Shown: positions 25,526 to 35,148 of the stretch, one piece after another
Layout: the number at the start of each line of letters is the position of its first letter
Position numbering within the stretch: the first letter of the stretch is position 1
Assembly (NCBI RefSeq): GCF_002850605.1
Contig: NZ_NXGB01000010.1
Coordinates: 1-44,398 of the forward strand
Source of the DNA: Pasteurella oralis
GTDB taxonomy: Bacteria > Pseudomonadota > Gammaproteobacteria > Enterobacterales > Pasteurellaceae
Reading direction: 5' to 3'
DNA length: 44,398 nt
The notes under the pieces: generated by a model
What the model was told of the DNA's origin: nothing
The model's database searches: none
What the model saw: the letters and a program-made list of their open reading frames with translations, nothing else
Made by a program: the position numbers and the translations under genes

Positions 25526-27568
25526 TTATTTCACTTGCATACCCGCTTTCGCACCTTGATCCACATCTAACAAGAACAAATCCGCGCCACCAGTACCCGC
25601 ACTTAAAATCATTCCCTCAGACAAACCAAATTTCATTTTACGGGGTGCGAGGTTGGCAATCACAATCACAAAGCGCCCTTCTAATTCTTCCGGTTTACTA
25701 TAAGCAGCTTTAATTCCAGAGAACACTTGGCGAGTATGATCGCCAAGATCTAATTCAAAACGTAATAATTTATTCGCTTCAGGTACAGCTTCACATTTGA
25801 TCACCTTCGCCACACGTAAATCTAATTTCGCAAAATCATCGATACTAATAGTTTCAGCAATCGGCTCAACATCACTTGTGCTCGGTGTTTCTACTTTCTG
25901 TTGTGCAGCTTGCATTTGTGCAAACTGTTCTTTGGTTTCATTCACAATTGCCTCAATTTGTTTTGCCTCTAACCGTTGAGCTAAAGCTTTAAATGGTAAA
26001 ATTTGATGATTTAATAATGGGTTAGCTAATTTTTCCCACGTTAATTCATCTTGTAAAAATGCTTCTGCACGTTCGATAATCTGTGGAATAATCGGCTTCA
26101 AATAAATAGATAACACACGGAATAAGTTCAATGCCATAGAACATACATCCTGTAATTCCGCGTGACGAATTTCATCTTTCGCAATGACCCAAGGCGCTTT
26201 ATCATCAATATATTTATTCGCTTTATCTGCTAATTGCATCACTTCTCGTACCACTTTGCCAAATTCGCGTTCTTCATAATAAGCCGCAATTTGCGTTGCT
26301 TTTCCTATAAATTCATTAAACAGCTCAATATCATCAACTTGCGCAGCAAGCTTGCCATCAAAACGTTTTGTAATAAAACTCGCGCTACGAGAAGCCAGAT
26401 TAACAAATTTATTCACCACATCAGCATTTAAACGTTGAACAAAATCTTCTAGATTGAGATCTAAATCTTCAATGCGATTATTTAATTTTGCCGCATAGTA
26501 ATAACGTAAATATTCTGGTGCTAAATGACGTAAATACGTAGCGGCTTGAATAAAAGTACCACGTGATTTCGACATTTTGACCCCATTTACTGTCACATAA
26601 CCATGTGCAAACACATTTGTTGGTTTGCGTAAATCACACCCTTCTAACATGGCTGGCCAAAATAAACTATGGAAATACACAATGTCTTTGCCGATAAAAT
26701 GATAAAGCTCGGCAGCGCTGTCTTTTTTCCAAAAATCGTCAAAATTTAACCCATTCTTATCACATAAATTCTTGAACGATGCCATATAGCCAATTGGTGC
26801 ATCCAACCAAACATAAAAATATTTATCTTCTGTATCTGGAATTTTGAAACCAAAATAAGGCGCATCACGTGAAATATCCCATTGCTGTAAGCCAGATTCA
26901 AACCATTCTTGCATTTTATTCGCAATTTCAGGCTGTAATGAACCTGACTTAGTCCATTCTTTCAACATATTCTCAAACGCAGGTAAATCAAAGAAAAAAT
27001 GCTCTGACTCTTTTAAGACAGGTGTGGCACCAGATACGACTGAACGAGGGTTAATCAGTTCTGTTGGACTATAAGTCGAAGAACATACTTCACAATTATC
27101 ACCATATTGATCTTCTGCCTTACATTTTGGGCAAGTACCTTTGACAAAACGATCAGGCAAAAACATGCCTTTTTCTGGGTCAAATAATTGTGAAATAATA
27201 CGGCTTTTAATAAAACCATTAGCACGCAATTTTTTATACATCTGCGCAGTTAACTGCTCATTTTCAGGGCTGTGAGTAGAATGATAATTATCATAACTAA
27301 TATTAAATCCTTCAAAATCAGCAACATGATCTGCTTTTGAGCGAGCGATCAATTCCTCGGGCGTAATCCCTAATTTATCTGCATTCAGCATAATTGGCGT
27401 ACCATGTGCATCATCAGCGCAAATAAAATGCACATCATGACCACGCATGCGTTGGAAACGAACCCAGATATCTGCTTGAATATGTTCAAGTAAATGTCCT
27501 AAATGAATTGCACCATTTGCATAAGGTAAGGCGCAGGTAACTAAAATATTGCGTGCTGAATTCGCCAT
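25526..27568 (-). CDS. metG: Methionyl-tRNA synthetase
   Basis: Class I synthetase that charges initiator and elongator tRNA-Met. 680 residues, the long dimeric form. HIGH-like motif HLGH in [13 protein letters not shown], zinc knuckle CPKC ... CEVC (about 146-162), KMSKS in [11 protein letters not shown], and a C-terminal tRNA-binding domain starting [18 protein letters not shown]. Divergent from mrp, the pairing usual in gamma-proteobacteria. Confidence 0.97.
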   Translation of the reverse strand: MANSARNILVTCALPYANGAIHLGHLLEHIQADIWVRFQRMRGHDVHFICADDAHGTPIMLNADKLGITPEELIARSKADHVADFEGFNISYDNYHSTHSPENEQLTAQMYKKLRANGFIKSRIISQLFDPEKGMFLPDRFVKGTCPKCKAEDQYGDNCEVCSSTYSPTELINPRSVVSGATPVLKESEHFFFDLPAFENMLKEWTKSGSLQPEIANKMQEWFESGLQQWDISRDAPYFGFKIPDTEDKYFYVWLDAPIGYMASFKNLCDKNGLNFDDFWKKDSAAELYHFIGKDIVYFHSLFWPAMLEGCDLRKPTNVFAHGYVTVNGVKMSKSRGTFIQAATYLRHLAPEYLRYYYAAKLNNRIEDLDLNLEDFVQRLNADVVNKFVNLASRSASFITKRFDGKLAAQVDDIELFNEFIGKATQIAAYYEEREFGKVVREVMQLADKANKYIDDKAPWVIAKDEIRHAELQDVCSMALNLFRVLSIYLKPIIPQIIERAEAFLQDELTWEKLANPLLNHQILPFKALAQRLEAKQIEAIVNETKEQFAQMQAAQQKVETPSTSDVEPIAETISIDDFAKLDLRVAKVIKCEAVPEANKLLRFELDLGDHTRQVFSGIKAAYSKPEELEGRFVIVIANLAPRKMKFGLSEGMILSAGTGGADLFLLDVDQGAKAGMQVK

Positions 27569-27640
27569 TGATTATTCCTATATTTTCACCAAAAAAATTG
27601 GCGTTTATGTTACCTTATCAGCGGTATTTTTTCCAGTTTA

Positions 27641-27649
27641 ACCGCACTT
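27641..27649 (-). repeat. DNA uptake signal sequence
   Basis: Exact ACCGCACTT in the metG-mrp divergent region. Confidence 0.85.
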
Positions 27650-27749
27650 TTCCACTTTTCTGCTTAACAGTTGCCAAGGTTCATGGTTAAATATTGTTGA
27701 GTGATTAACTAGGGCTTTAACTAGCTTCAAATATAACAGGATAAAATCA

Positions 27750-28862
27750 ATGGGAATTTTATTTTCTGATAACTTAACAGACAACCAAAAACAAGCCATT
27801 CAAAAGCAATTTGAACAATTCCAGCATCCAAGTTTACAAAAAGATTTAATCGCTTTAAATGCGGTAAAAAAAATTGAAAAAGGTGGGGAGATATTACGCA
27901 TTGAAATCACAATGCCATTTGCTTGGAATAGTGCATTTGAACAATTAAAAGAAACGCTTTCTGCTAATTTATTAGCATACAGTGAAAGCAGAGCTATTAA
28001 ATGGCAATTAAATTATCAAATTGCAACATTAAAACGTGCCAATAACCACCCCGCAGTCAAGGGAGTCAAGAATATTATTGCAGTTACCTCAGGTAAAGGT
28101 GGTGTGGGTAAATCCACTGTTTCAGTCAATCTTGCGCTTGCTTTACAACAGCAAGGTGCCAGAGTCGGTATTTTAGATGCCGATATTTACGGTCCATCTA
28201 TCCCACATATGCTTGGTGTCGCAGATCAACGCCCAACTTCACCAGACAATAAACACATTACACCAATTCAAGCACATCAATTATTTGCCAACTCTATTGG
28301 TTTTCTTATGGATGCTGATAGTGCAACAATTTGGCGCGGTCCAATGGCAAGTAGCGCATTAAGTCAGCTACTCCAAGAGACCTTATGGCCAGATTTAGAC
28401 TATTTAGTTATCGATATGCCGCCAGGTACAGGTGATATTCAACTGACACTTTCACAGCAAATCCCTGTTACTGGTGCTATTGTTGTCACTACCCCACAAG
28501 ATATCGCTTTACTTGATGCAATTAAAGGCGTAGCAATGTTTGAACGTGTTTCAGTGCCGGTGCTAGGTATTGTTGAAAATATGTCTATGCACATTTGTAG
28601 CCATTGTGGTCACCACGAAGCGATTTTTGGTACAGGTGGTGCTGAAAAAATTGCACAAAAATACAATGTGAAAGTCTTGGGTCAACAACCATTACATATT
28701 CGTTTACGTGAAGATCTCGACAAAGGTACACCAACAGTAGCTGCTGCGCCAGACAGTGAAATTGCGCAATCATTCATACAACTTGCAGAGAAAGTAGCAA
28801 CCGAACTTTACTGGCAAGGTTCGGTGATCCCAAGTGAGATCATGTTCAAAGAAGTGAAATAA
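27750..28862 (+). CDS. mrp: Fe-S cluster carrier ATPase Mrp/ApbC
   Basis: P-loop ATPase that carries and transfers Fe-S clusters. 370 residues. Deviant Walker A in TSGKGGVGKSTVSVNLA, switch DADIYGPSIPHML, VIDMPPGTGDIQLTL, and the cluster-binding CxxC in HICSHCGHHE. AGGA lies a few bases before the ATG. It functionally links to the isc genes in the same window, although it is transcribed separately. Confidence 0.95.
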   Translation: MGILFSDNLTDNQKQAIQKQFEQFQHPSLQKDLIALNAVKKIEKGGEILRIEITMPFAWNSAFEQLKETLSANLLAYSESRAIKWQLNYQIATLKRANNHPAVKGVKNIIAVTSGKGGVGKSTVSVNLALALQQQGARVGILDADIYGPSIPHMLGVADQRPTSPDNKHITPIQAHQLFANSIGFLMDADSATIWRGPMASSALSQLLQETLWPDLDYLVIDMPPGTGDIQLTLSQQIPVTGAIVVTTPQDIALLDAIKGVAMFERVSVPVLGIVENMSMHICSHCGHHEAIFGTGGAEKIAQKYNVKVLGQQPLHIRLREDLDKGTPTVAAAPDSEIAQSFIQLAEKVATELYWQGSVIPSEIMFKEVK

Positions 28863-28881
28863 TAAAATTTTACTAAAATCG

Positions 28882-28890
28882 ACCGCACTT
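28882..28890 (-). repeat. DNA uptake signal sequence
   Basis: Exact ACCGCACTT just after mrp. With a GCGGTC 20 bases on it makes a loose inverted repeat. Confidence 0.85.
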
Positions 28891-28956
28891 AAACCTAATC
28901 AGTTAAAAGAGCGGTCACTTTTGTATAAATTTTTTCAATAATATGCGATTACTAAA

Positions 28957-28980
28957 AAAGCCCTCAATATTGAGGGCTTT
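28957..28980. terminator. Bidirectional terminator between mrp and rpsO
   Basis: AAAGCCCTCAATATTGAGGGCTTT: a perfect stem, with A run before and TCTTTT after. Confidence 0.92.
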
Positions 28981-29005
28981 CTTTTGGAATATATCGTAAT
29001 AAAAA

Positions 29006-29275
29006 TTAGCGACGTAAACCTAAACGAGCGATAGTTGAAGTGTAAAGCTCAAGATTAGTACGTTTTAAGTAATCTAAAAGTTTACGACGACGAGAAACCA
29101 TACGCAATAAACCACGACGACCGTGGTGATCTTTTTTATGTTCAGCAAAGTGAGCTTGTAAGTGGTTGATTTGTGCAGTCAATAATGCGATTTGCACTTC
29201 TGAAGAACCCGTATCTTTTGCATCACGACCAAACTCAGCAACGATTGCTGCTTTTTTTTCTGTACTTAGAGACAT
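29006..29275 (-). CDS. rpsO: 30S ribosomal protein S15
   Basis: Primary 16S rRNA-binding protein of the small subunit. 89 residues, exact family length. [21 protein letters not shown] and the C-terminal [20 protein letters not shown] match S15. The ribosome site GGAG stands before the ATG. pnp, often downstream, is absent here. Confidence 0.97.
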   Translation of the reverse strand: MSLSTEKKAAIVAEFGRDAKDTGSSEVQIALLTAQINHLQAHFAEHKKDHHGRRGLLRMVSRRRKLLDYLKRTNLELYTSTIARLGLRR

Positions 29276-29398
29276 TCGATAACTCCTAAAAGTTAAGTTA
29301 AAAATACATCGTTAGCCGATCTCTAATCCAGCTACGACAAAGAATTGTGAATTTTAGCATTGATTAGGATAAAAGCAATAAAATCTTTATAAAAACTC

Positions 29399-29407
29399 AC
29401 CGCACTT
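29399..29407 (-). repeat. DNA uptake signal sequence
   Basis: Exact ACCGCACTT between rpsO and the receptor gene's terminator. Confidence 0.85.
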
Positions 29408-29418
29408 TGAATCAAAAA

Positions 29419-29442
29419 GAAAGCCTGTATAAACAGGCTTTC
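29419..29442 (-). terminator. Terminator of the haem uptake operon
   Basis: GAAAGCCTG and CAGGCTTTC with a six-base loop; on the minus strand TTTTT follows after a short interval. Confidence 0.85.
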
Positions 29443-29452
29443 TCTCGTTTAA

Positions 29453-32371
29453 TTAAAAAGTAATTTCTGCACTTAGCTTATAATTTCTACCAGGTGAATA
29501 AAAACGATTGATACCTGCACCTGTTTTTTGATTAATCAAGTTACTTGTTCCAAATGGCTTAATTGAACGAGCAGATTCCCAAGTTAAATATTTACGATCA
29601 GTCAAGTTATAAACACCAAACTGTAAAGTGACATTTTTAACTGGTTTCACATAAGTCACAAAATCAACTAATGTATAATCATCACTACGCCATCTCACGG
29701 CACTATCGGTATAACCTTGTTCTTTATAGAACATATTATAAGTATCTTTCGCTTTCTTCGCACTTACATGAGTCACATACAAATCTGCTCCAAATTTATG
29801 CGCTTTATGATCATAACCAACACCAATAATTGAGGTCTTTGGTTGGATCGCATTCATCGGTCTATCATCAGCTAAACGCCCTCTTTGATAAGTAAATTTA
29901 TAGCTTAAATTAAAGCCCTCTAACTTCTCAAAGAAATAACCAATATTCAGACGAGAGTTAATCTCAATACCTTTCACTTTAGCACGATCAACATTTATAT
30001 TTTGATACACTTGGAAATCTCTCGCTTGTGCTTTACCACCAACAGAATTTGATAGATTTCTTGAACCTAAATAAGCTAAATCAATAAAATTGCGATATTT
30101 GGTTTGGAATACACTCGTACTCACAAAACCCCACTCATGATGGAAAGTCAATGCAATTTCTTGGTTTTTAGCTTCTTCTGGCTTCATCGTTGGATTTGGT
30201 AAAATCGTGAAATCAGGATGTTTAAAGGTAAAATACAATTCATCCGATGTTGGCGCTCTAAAACCTTTTGAGTATTTCACTTGCAATCTTAAGAAATCAA
30301 GCGGATCAAAAGTCGCACCTAAAGAATAAGAGTGTTTTTTAAATTTTTTCTCTTGGGCGATATAAGCGATATTATCTTCTGCGTTTTTACGAATTTGTTC
30401 TGGTGTGTAAATAGGATTACCACGCCAATCTTTTTTGTCTGTTGGAGGAAGCGGGATAAATAATTCCTTTACCATATCATCCGCAATCTTAGGCGTTACA
30501 CCTGGAATATACTCTGGTTGATATTTAATATCATCATAACGATATCCCAAATCCACACTCAACATATTATGTAACTTCACCGTATCGGCAAAATACAACG
30601 ATTTCGTTGTAGCTTCTACTGGGATCAAGAAAGAAGTTTTAGGTTCATGGCGTGGACAAAGCAAACCATTAAAAGACGAGCTAGTTTTGCAATCCCTTAA
30701 TTTTCCAGAAAAATCTTGACCTAATGTTCTTTCCGCCCACCAAGTAGGATTGCTACCTGTATAACCTGATTTATTCACCATTTCCTTACGGGTTTTAGAG
30801 TAAACACCACCGTAAGAAACATTATTTTCTATATCAAATACAGAAAATGCTTTTGTTAAGTCCAAATTCACTTGTTTTGTATTAGTATTTAAATCACGTT
30901 CTTTATAATCAAATGGACGATAACCTTGGGAATTAGGCAAAATGATATAATAGCGTCCTTTACTAGGATCATCATAAGTTGCAAATTTTTTACCATCTAT
31001 CTCCATTGTTTTATTTAACGTAATTTCTTCTTTAGTTGGAGCTTCAGATGAATAACGATATTTATAGGCAGTAAGGGGCTTAGTACAATCAAAAACAGAA
31101 CAATCTAACCAAAAACCTGACGTTCCTAGCTGTTTGCCATTAAACGCGGCATTATTGGTTCCTTTATCTGCAACAAAAGGATTACCATTCTTATCAATGA
31201 TTTGATGTTTACCATCTCTTAATTCTAATTTAATCGGATTTCCTTCACGATCGACAATTTTCCCATCTTTAAGTTGCAATCCTAAAGGATTTTTATAAGT
31301 ATCGCATTTCTCATTCCCATCACAATAATCTTCTGTTCTGGCTCTTGTTGTAATTTTTTGTTGCGAATAACTTAACTTCAAAGTGTCCCAAAGTGGCGTA
31401 ACTGTATAATTCTCATAAGTGAACGAGATATTACTACGTTTGACTCTATCATTTGCATGACGAGATTCTTTTTCATCATAAGTCAAATAATTAGACTGCG
31501 GTTGCAGCGTATAAGAACGGTCATGTCCACGTGTATGGGTTTGATATAGATCAGAAGCAATCGTAAAACGGTGGTTCTCATTTGGAGAAAAAGAAAACTT
31601 AACTAACGTACTTTCTTTAGTAATCGTATAAGGATCCGTTTTCTCTCTTTCTTTGCCTTGAATATCCGCAGCATATTTATAATCAAAGTTTTCTAGCTCA
31701 TGACCATGACGTTTAGTATGCATAAATAACACATCAAAATATTTATAGCGTCCCGCAGCAGTAATAGAATTTAAACTCTGATTATCGGCAGTACTATAGC
31801 CCGTTTTATAGCCAAGATGCCAATCTTTTTCAGTTAAAAAATCCCTTGCATCTTTGGTTTCAAACAGTACCGCTCCCCCTAATGAACCGCTACCGACTTT
31901 AACTGAATCTGCTCCTTTAGCAATTTTAGCGACTTTCAAAGTTTCAATTTCAACACTATTTCTTGTGTTATTAAAATTACCGTAGCCTTCAAAAAGTTCT
32001 TTAAAACCTTGTGATGAAAGCGTCTCTGCTTGATGAAGCCCGTCTACAGTAATCGCAACACGGTTTTCATCAACACCACGAATCGCATAGCCACTTGAAC
32101 CAAAGCGTCCTGCTTCTACAACACTGATACCTGTTTCATAACGCACCAAATCACGACTATCTTGAACTTGTTGACGTTTTAAAATTGAAGATGTTTTTAC
32201 TGTCTCGCCGATTTTTTTCTCTTTGATTTCGATTGCATCTTGTTGAGAAGTGACGGTAATTGTATCTAATTCAGCCACCTCCTCTGTATCTGCCAAAACA
32301 AAACCGCAATAATTAAATAAAGCTAAAGTAATCAATGAAAGCTTTACTTTTCTATTCGCTACAATTGCCAT
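29453..32371 (-). CDS. TonB-dependent haemoglobin/haem receptor
   Basis: Outer-membrane beta-barrel receptor of the haemoglobin-transferrin-lactoferrin family, about 972 residues. A signal peptide ends FVLA, the TonB box is DTITVTSQ (about 36), and the plug holds YAIRGVDENRVAITVDGLHQ. Near the middle of the barrel, FRAPTSDELYF and ILPNPTMKPEEA resemble the FRAP and NPNL boxes of haem receptors, with a His between them (FKHPDF). The chain ends YKLSAEITF, with terminal Phe. No tetranucleotide repeat is present near the start, unlike H. influenzae Hgp proteins, so it is probably not phase-variable. AGGAAAAG precedes the ATG. It is the third gene of the hutX-hutZ operon, which backs a haem role. 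Confidence 0.88.
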   Translation of the reverse strand: MAIVANRKVKLSLITLALFNYCGFVLADTEEVAELDTITVTSQQDAIEIKEKKIGETVKTSSILKRQQVQDSRDLVRYETGISVVEAGRFGSSGYAIRGVDENRVAITVDGLHQAETLSSQGFKELFEGYGNFNNTRNSVEIETLKVAKIAKGADSVKVGSGSLGGAVLFETKDARDFLTEKDWHLGYKTGYSTADNQSLNSITAAGRYKYFDVLFMHTKRHGHELENFDYKYAADIQGKEREKTDPYTITKESTLVKFSFSPNENHRFTIASDLYQTHTRGHDRSYTLQPQSNYLTYDEKESRHANDRVKRSNISFTYENYTVTPLWDTLKLSYSQQKITTRARTEDYCDGNEKCDTYKNPLGLQLKDGKIVDREGNPIKLELRDGKHQIIDKNGNPFVADKGTNNAAFNGKQLGTSGFWLDCSVFDCTKPLTAYKYRYSSEAPTKEEITLNKTMEIDGKKFATYDDPSKGRYYIILPNSQGYRPFDYKERDLNTNTKQVNLDLTKAFSVFDIENNVSYGGVYSKTRKEMVNKSGYTGSNPTWWAERTLGQDFSGKLRDCKTSSSFNGLLCPRHEPKTSFLIPVEATTKSLYFADTVKLHNMLSVDLGYRYDDIKYQPEYIPGVTPKIADDMVKELFIPLPPTDKKDWRGNPIYTPEQIRKNAEDNIAYIAQEKKFKKHSYSLGATFDPLDFLRLQVKYSKGFRAPTSDELYFTFKHPDFTILPNPTMKPEEAKNQEIALTFHHEWGFVSTSVFQTKYRNFIDLAYLGSRNLSNSVGGKAQARDFQVYQNINVDRAKVKGIEINSRLNIGYFFEKLEGFNLSYKFTYQRGRLADDRPMNAIQPKTSIIGVGYDHKAHKFGADLYVTHVSAKKAKDTYNMFYKEQGYTDSAVRWRSDDYTLVDFVTYVKPVKNVTLQFGVYNLTDRKYLTWESARSIKPFGTSNLINQKTGAGINRFYSPGRNYKLSAEITF

Positions 32372-32417
32372 AATCTTTTCCTAAAATAAAACTGCTACAC
32401 CTTAAAGTTGTATATTA

Positions 32418-32936
32418 TTAATCTTCTAAATGACCTTCATCTAAATGAACAAAGCTGACTAAATCATCATTACTCACTTGAAATGCCTGACCAAAGCCCT
32501 TTACAAATAAACCTTGCGTTGGTTTAAAACTAAATAAATGAAAATCTCTCATTTTTGATAATTCATCAATTAAATTTCCTTGTCTTGCTTTTAATGCTGC
32601 AATACTGTCTTTCCACTCGTCTGTTTCACGTTCAATAATCCGTACCGTGGCGTCAAAGGAAAGGCGGCGGCGCGCAAAAATCTGACGACTTTTACTTTCA
32701 TCTTCAATTAACATTAATGATACTTTTGGCACTTCTTGTAAATTACGCGCATGGCGTGCAATTGTTGAAATGAAAACTTGATACTCACCATTAGTAATCG
32801 CGAAAGGTGCATAACTCACATTAGGATAACCATCTTCTCCTACTGTTGCTAACATGATCGTTTTACATTGTGCTTTTAATTCTTGAATCTCTGGTCCTAA
32901 ACGGTTTTGTAATACTTCTTGACGATTTGTTGTCAT
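32418..32936 (-). CDS. hutZ: Haem utilisation protein HutZ (HugZ family)
   Basis: Cytosolic split-barrel protein of the pyridoxamine-phosphate-oxidase fold, thought to degrade or hold haem so that iron can be used. 172 residues: ELKAQCKTIMLATVGEDGYP and NVSYAPFAITNGEYQVFIST are typical. The haem-binding His near the C-terminus is in RDFHLFSFKP, followed by TQGLFVKGFGQAFQV. It lies between hutX and the receptor, gaps of 21 and 46 bases. Confidence 0.9.
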   Translation of the reverse strand: MTTNRQEVLQNRLGPEIQELKAQCKTIMLATVGEDGYPNVSYAPFAITNGEYQVFISTIARHARNLQEVPKVSLMLIEDESKSRQIFARRRLSFDATVRIIERETDEWKDSIAALKARQGNLIDELSKMRDFHLFSFKPTQGLFVKGFGQAFQVSNDDLVSFVHLDEGHLED

Positions 32937-32957
32937 TATCTTTCCTTAGTTTACTGC

Positions 32958-33449
32958 TTAAATAAATTGTTTAAATTTTTCCACTTGTTCTGGAAACAAT
33001 TGACGCTCTTCATCACGCCCTAAATAAATTTTAAAAATGGTTTGTCCATTATCAGCAATAAATGCGATGTTATAACTTTCTTTGCCACGGAAAGGCAAAC
33101 TGACAAAAGCAATTTTCGCAATATTATCTAGCTTCAAATGTCCATGTAATGCGCCTTCATTTCCCTTCATATTTAAATTGTAATAACCTCGCCCAATCAT
33201 GCCTGTTGGAAAACGATCTTTGATTTCAAAAATAGAACCTTCTTTTTCAATGATAGTCGTAAAAGTTCCCCATTGACTCACTTCAGTCAAAATTTCGTCT
33301 GTTCTTGCTCCCGAAAAAATACGTACAAATGCTTCAGGTAATGCACATAAGATCTCGCCTTCTGGCTGATTAAAATGGGCAGCCATGTCCAATGTAATTG
33401 CCATCGGATTCTGCGCGATATAATCCGCAATTTGTTGTTTTAACGTCAT
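32958..33449 (-). CDS. hutX: Haem utilisation carrier protein HutX
   Basis: Cytosolic protein that passes haem to HutZ. About 163 residues. SGARTDEILTEVSQWGTFTT, FPTGMIGRGYYNLNMKGNEG and LHGHLKLDNIAKIAFVSLPF match the HutX/HuvX family. Three starts are possible: TTG 33467, ATG 33461 (touching GAGG) and ATG 33449 (12 bases after GAGG, just after AAGG). I prefer the last, with low certainty. First gene of the operon, with a Fur-like site 60 bases upstream. Confidence 0.88.
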   Translation of the reverse strand: MTLKQQIADYIAQNPMAITLDMAAHFNQPEGEILCALPEAFVRIFSGARTDEILTEVSQWGTFTTIIEKEGSIFEIKDRFPTGMIGRGYYNLNMKGNEGALHGHLKLDNIAKIAFVSLPFRGKESYNIAFIADNGQTIFKIYLGRDEERQLFPEQVEKFKQFI

Positions 33450-33508
33450 CGCCTTTTTCATCCTCAATCAAAATATCTATGATACAAATAAATTAAAAAA
33501 AATAGTAT

Positions 33509-33523
33509 TGATAATAGTTATTA
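33509..33523. promoter_or_regulatory. Fur-like box upstream of hutX
   Basis: TGATAATAGTTATTA matches the 7-1-7 Fur consensus TGATAAT-N-ATTATCA at 12 of 14 positions. The region 33468-33788 is otherwise AT-rich with no gene seen. Confidence 0.65.
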
Positions 33524-33788
33524 ATTATATTTGTGATTAACTTTTTTTTCAAAAAAAATTACATTTTTTTGCAAGAAATGTGATAAATATCGAATAGTTA
33601 GTATAAAAATCGCAATAAATAAAACCTTATTTTTTATAAGACTTTAGTTTAGAAAGTCTGTAACATGAGAATAAAAAATAGAAATGATGAAAATAAATAC
33701 AATTAATCTTAAAGCCAGATTTTTTACTTGTAACCTGCCATTGAATGGGTATAATACTTCCCACGTTTTACTACTGCTTATTATTGCT

Positions 33789-33873
33789 GCCTGGGTGGCG
33801 AAATTGGTAGACGCAGTTGATTCAAAATCAACCGCCTTCGGGTGTGTCGGTTCGAGTCCGACCCTAGGCACCA
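33789..33873 (+). tRNA. tRNA-Leu (anticodon CAA)
   Basis: An 85-base cloverleaf. Acceptor arms GCCTGGG / CCCTAGGC with discriminator A and an encoded CCA; D loop AAATTGGTAGA; anticodon arm GTTGA-TTCAAAA-TCAAC, giving anticodon CAA; a long variable arm with GCCTTCGGGT as in type II tRNAs; and T arm GTCGGTTCGAGTCCGAC. It reads UUG codons. It lies at the junction of the haem operon and the glycan island. Confidence 0.95.
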
Positions 33874-33896
33874 CTAATAAACAGTATGAGAAAACA

Positions 33897-33923
33897 AAAG
33901 CCGACAATAATGTCGGCTTTTTC
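33897..33923 (+). terminator. Terminator after tRNA-Leu
   Basis: AAAGCCGACA and TGTCGGCTTT with loop ATAA, then TTC. It could also serve the convergent ugd. Confidence 0.9.
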
Positions 33924-33963
33924 TATATTTATATTTATTACACGCAAAACAATACAAAGCGTC

Positions 33964-35133
33964 CTAAAGATCACTCCCCTTTAAATCACGGGTGTACACT
34001 TTCGGGAGTACGTCTTCTAGATTTGTTGTTATTCTATTTGCTAAGATAATATCTGCACATTGCTTAAATTCCGTTAAATCTCTCACTAACTCTGCATCAA
34101 AAAACTTGTCTTCTTTATATTTTGGTTCATAAACAACAAGCTTAACTCCCGCTTCGCTCAATCTACGCATAATACCCTTAATACTCGAGCTTCTAAAGTT
34201 ATCCGAACCCGCTTTCATCGTTAAACGATACACGCCTACTACCGTTGGTTTCTTACTCAAAATATCATTAGCAATAAAATCTTTACGCGTGACATTCGAC
34301 TGAACAACAGCACTAATCAAGTTCTGTGGGATATTTTGGAAGTTGGCAAGTAATTGTTTCGTATCTTTAGGTAAACAATATCCACCATAACCAAAAGAAG
34401 GATTGTTATAATGCGTGCCAATACGTGGGTCCAATGACACTCCGTCAATGATTTGCTGCGCATCTAGACCAAATGTTAAGGCAAACGAATCTAATTCATT
34501 AAAGAAAGCCACGCGTAATGCCAAATAAGTATTTGCAAATAATTTAATTGACTCTGCTTCTGTTGGATTAGTCAACAAAATAGGGGCATTCGGCTCAAGA
34601 CTACAATCACGTAATAGCTGTGCAAATGTTTTTGCAGCCTCACTATGATCACCTACTACAATACGAGAAGGATGTAAATTATCATACAGTGCTTTACTCT
34701 CTCGTAAAAATTCAGGCGAGAAAAAAATGCGCTCATTGTTAAAATATTGACGCATTCTTAAGGTAAATCCGACAGGGATTGTTGACTTTATTACTAAATA
34801 TGCTCGTGAGTTTTGCGCGATAGCCGTTTCTAACACAGATTCGACTGAGCTTGTATCAAAATAATCAGTAACGGGATCATAATCTGTTGGTGTAGCAATA
34901 ATGATATATTCAGCTTCAGTATAAGCCTCCGTACTATCAAGAGTTGCATGCAAATTTAGTGTTTTTGTCATCAAATAATCACTAATTTCAGCATCTTGAA
35001 TCGGCGAAATTTTACTATTAATTAGATTTACTTTTTCAGAAGATACATCCAACAATGTCACTTCATGCTGTTGAGCAAGCAAAATCGCATTTGATAGCCC
35101 AACATAACCTGCTCCTACAATAGTGATTTTCAT
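33964..35133 (-). CDS. ugd: UDP-glucose 6-dehydrogenase
   Basis: Oxidises UDP-glucose to UDP-glucuronate with NAD, giving the acidic sugar for capsules, colanic acid or hyaluronan. 389 residues, the enterobacterial length. NAD site [19 protein letters not shown]; catalytic block [14 protein letters not shown] with the active Cys; [20 protein letters not shown]. HyaC of Pasteurella is of this type, but no hyaluronan synthase is in view. Last gene of the glycan operon, 15 bases after the kinase-like gene. Confidence 0.94.
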   Translation of the reverse strand: MKITIVGAGYVGLSNAILLAQQHEVTLLDVSSEKVNLINSKISPIQDAEISDYLMTKTLNLHATLDSTEAYTEAEYIIIATPTDYDPVTDYFDTSSVESVLETAIAQNSRAYLVIKSTIPVGFTLRMRQYFNNERIFFSPEFLRESKALYDNLHPSRIVVGDHSEAAKTFAQLLRDCSLEPNAPILLTNPTEAESIKLFANTYLALRVAFFNELDSFALTFGLDAQQIIDGVSLDPRIGTHYNNPSFGYGGYCLPKDTKQLLANFQNIPQNLISAVVQSNVTRKDFIANDILSKKPTVVGVYRLTMKAGSDNFRSSSIKGIMRRLSEAGVKLVVYEPKYKEDKFFDAELVRDLTEFKQCADIILANRITTNLEDVLPKVYTRDLKGSDL

Positions 35134-35148
35134 ACTTTTTCTCCTATG

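Noticed and set aside
28881-28916. GACCGC ... GCGGTC as a terminator of mrp
   Set aside because: The loop would be 24 bases and a much better terminator lies 40 bases on.
33789-33873. Phage-type attachment site at the tRNA-Leu
   Set aside because: No repeat of the tRNA 3' end and no integrase were found in the window, so an island boundary is only suggested.
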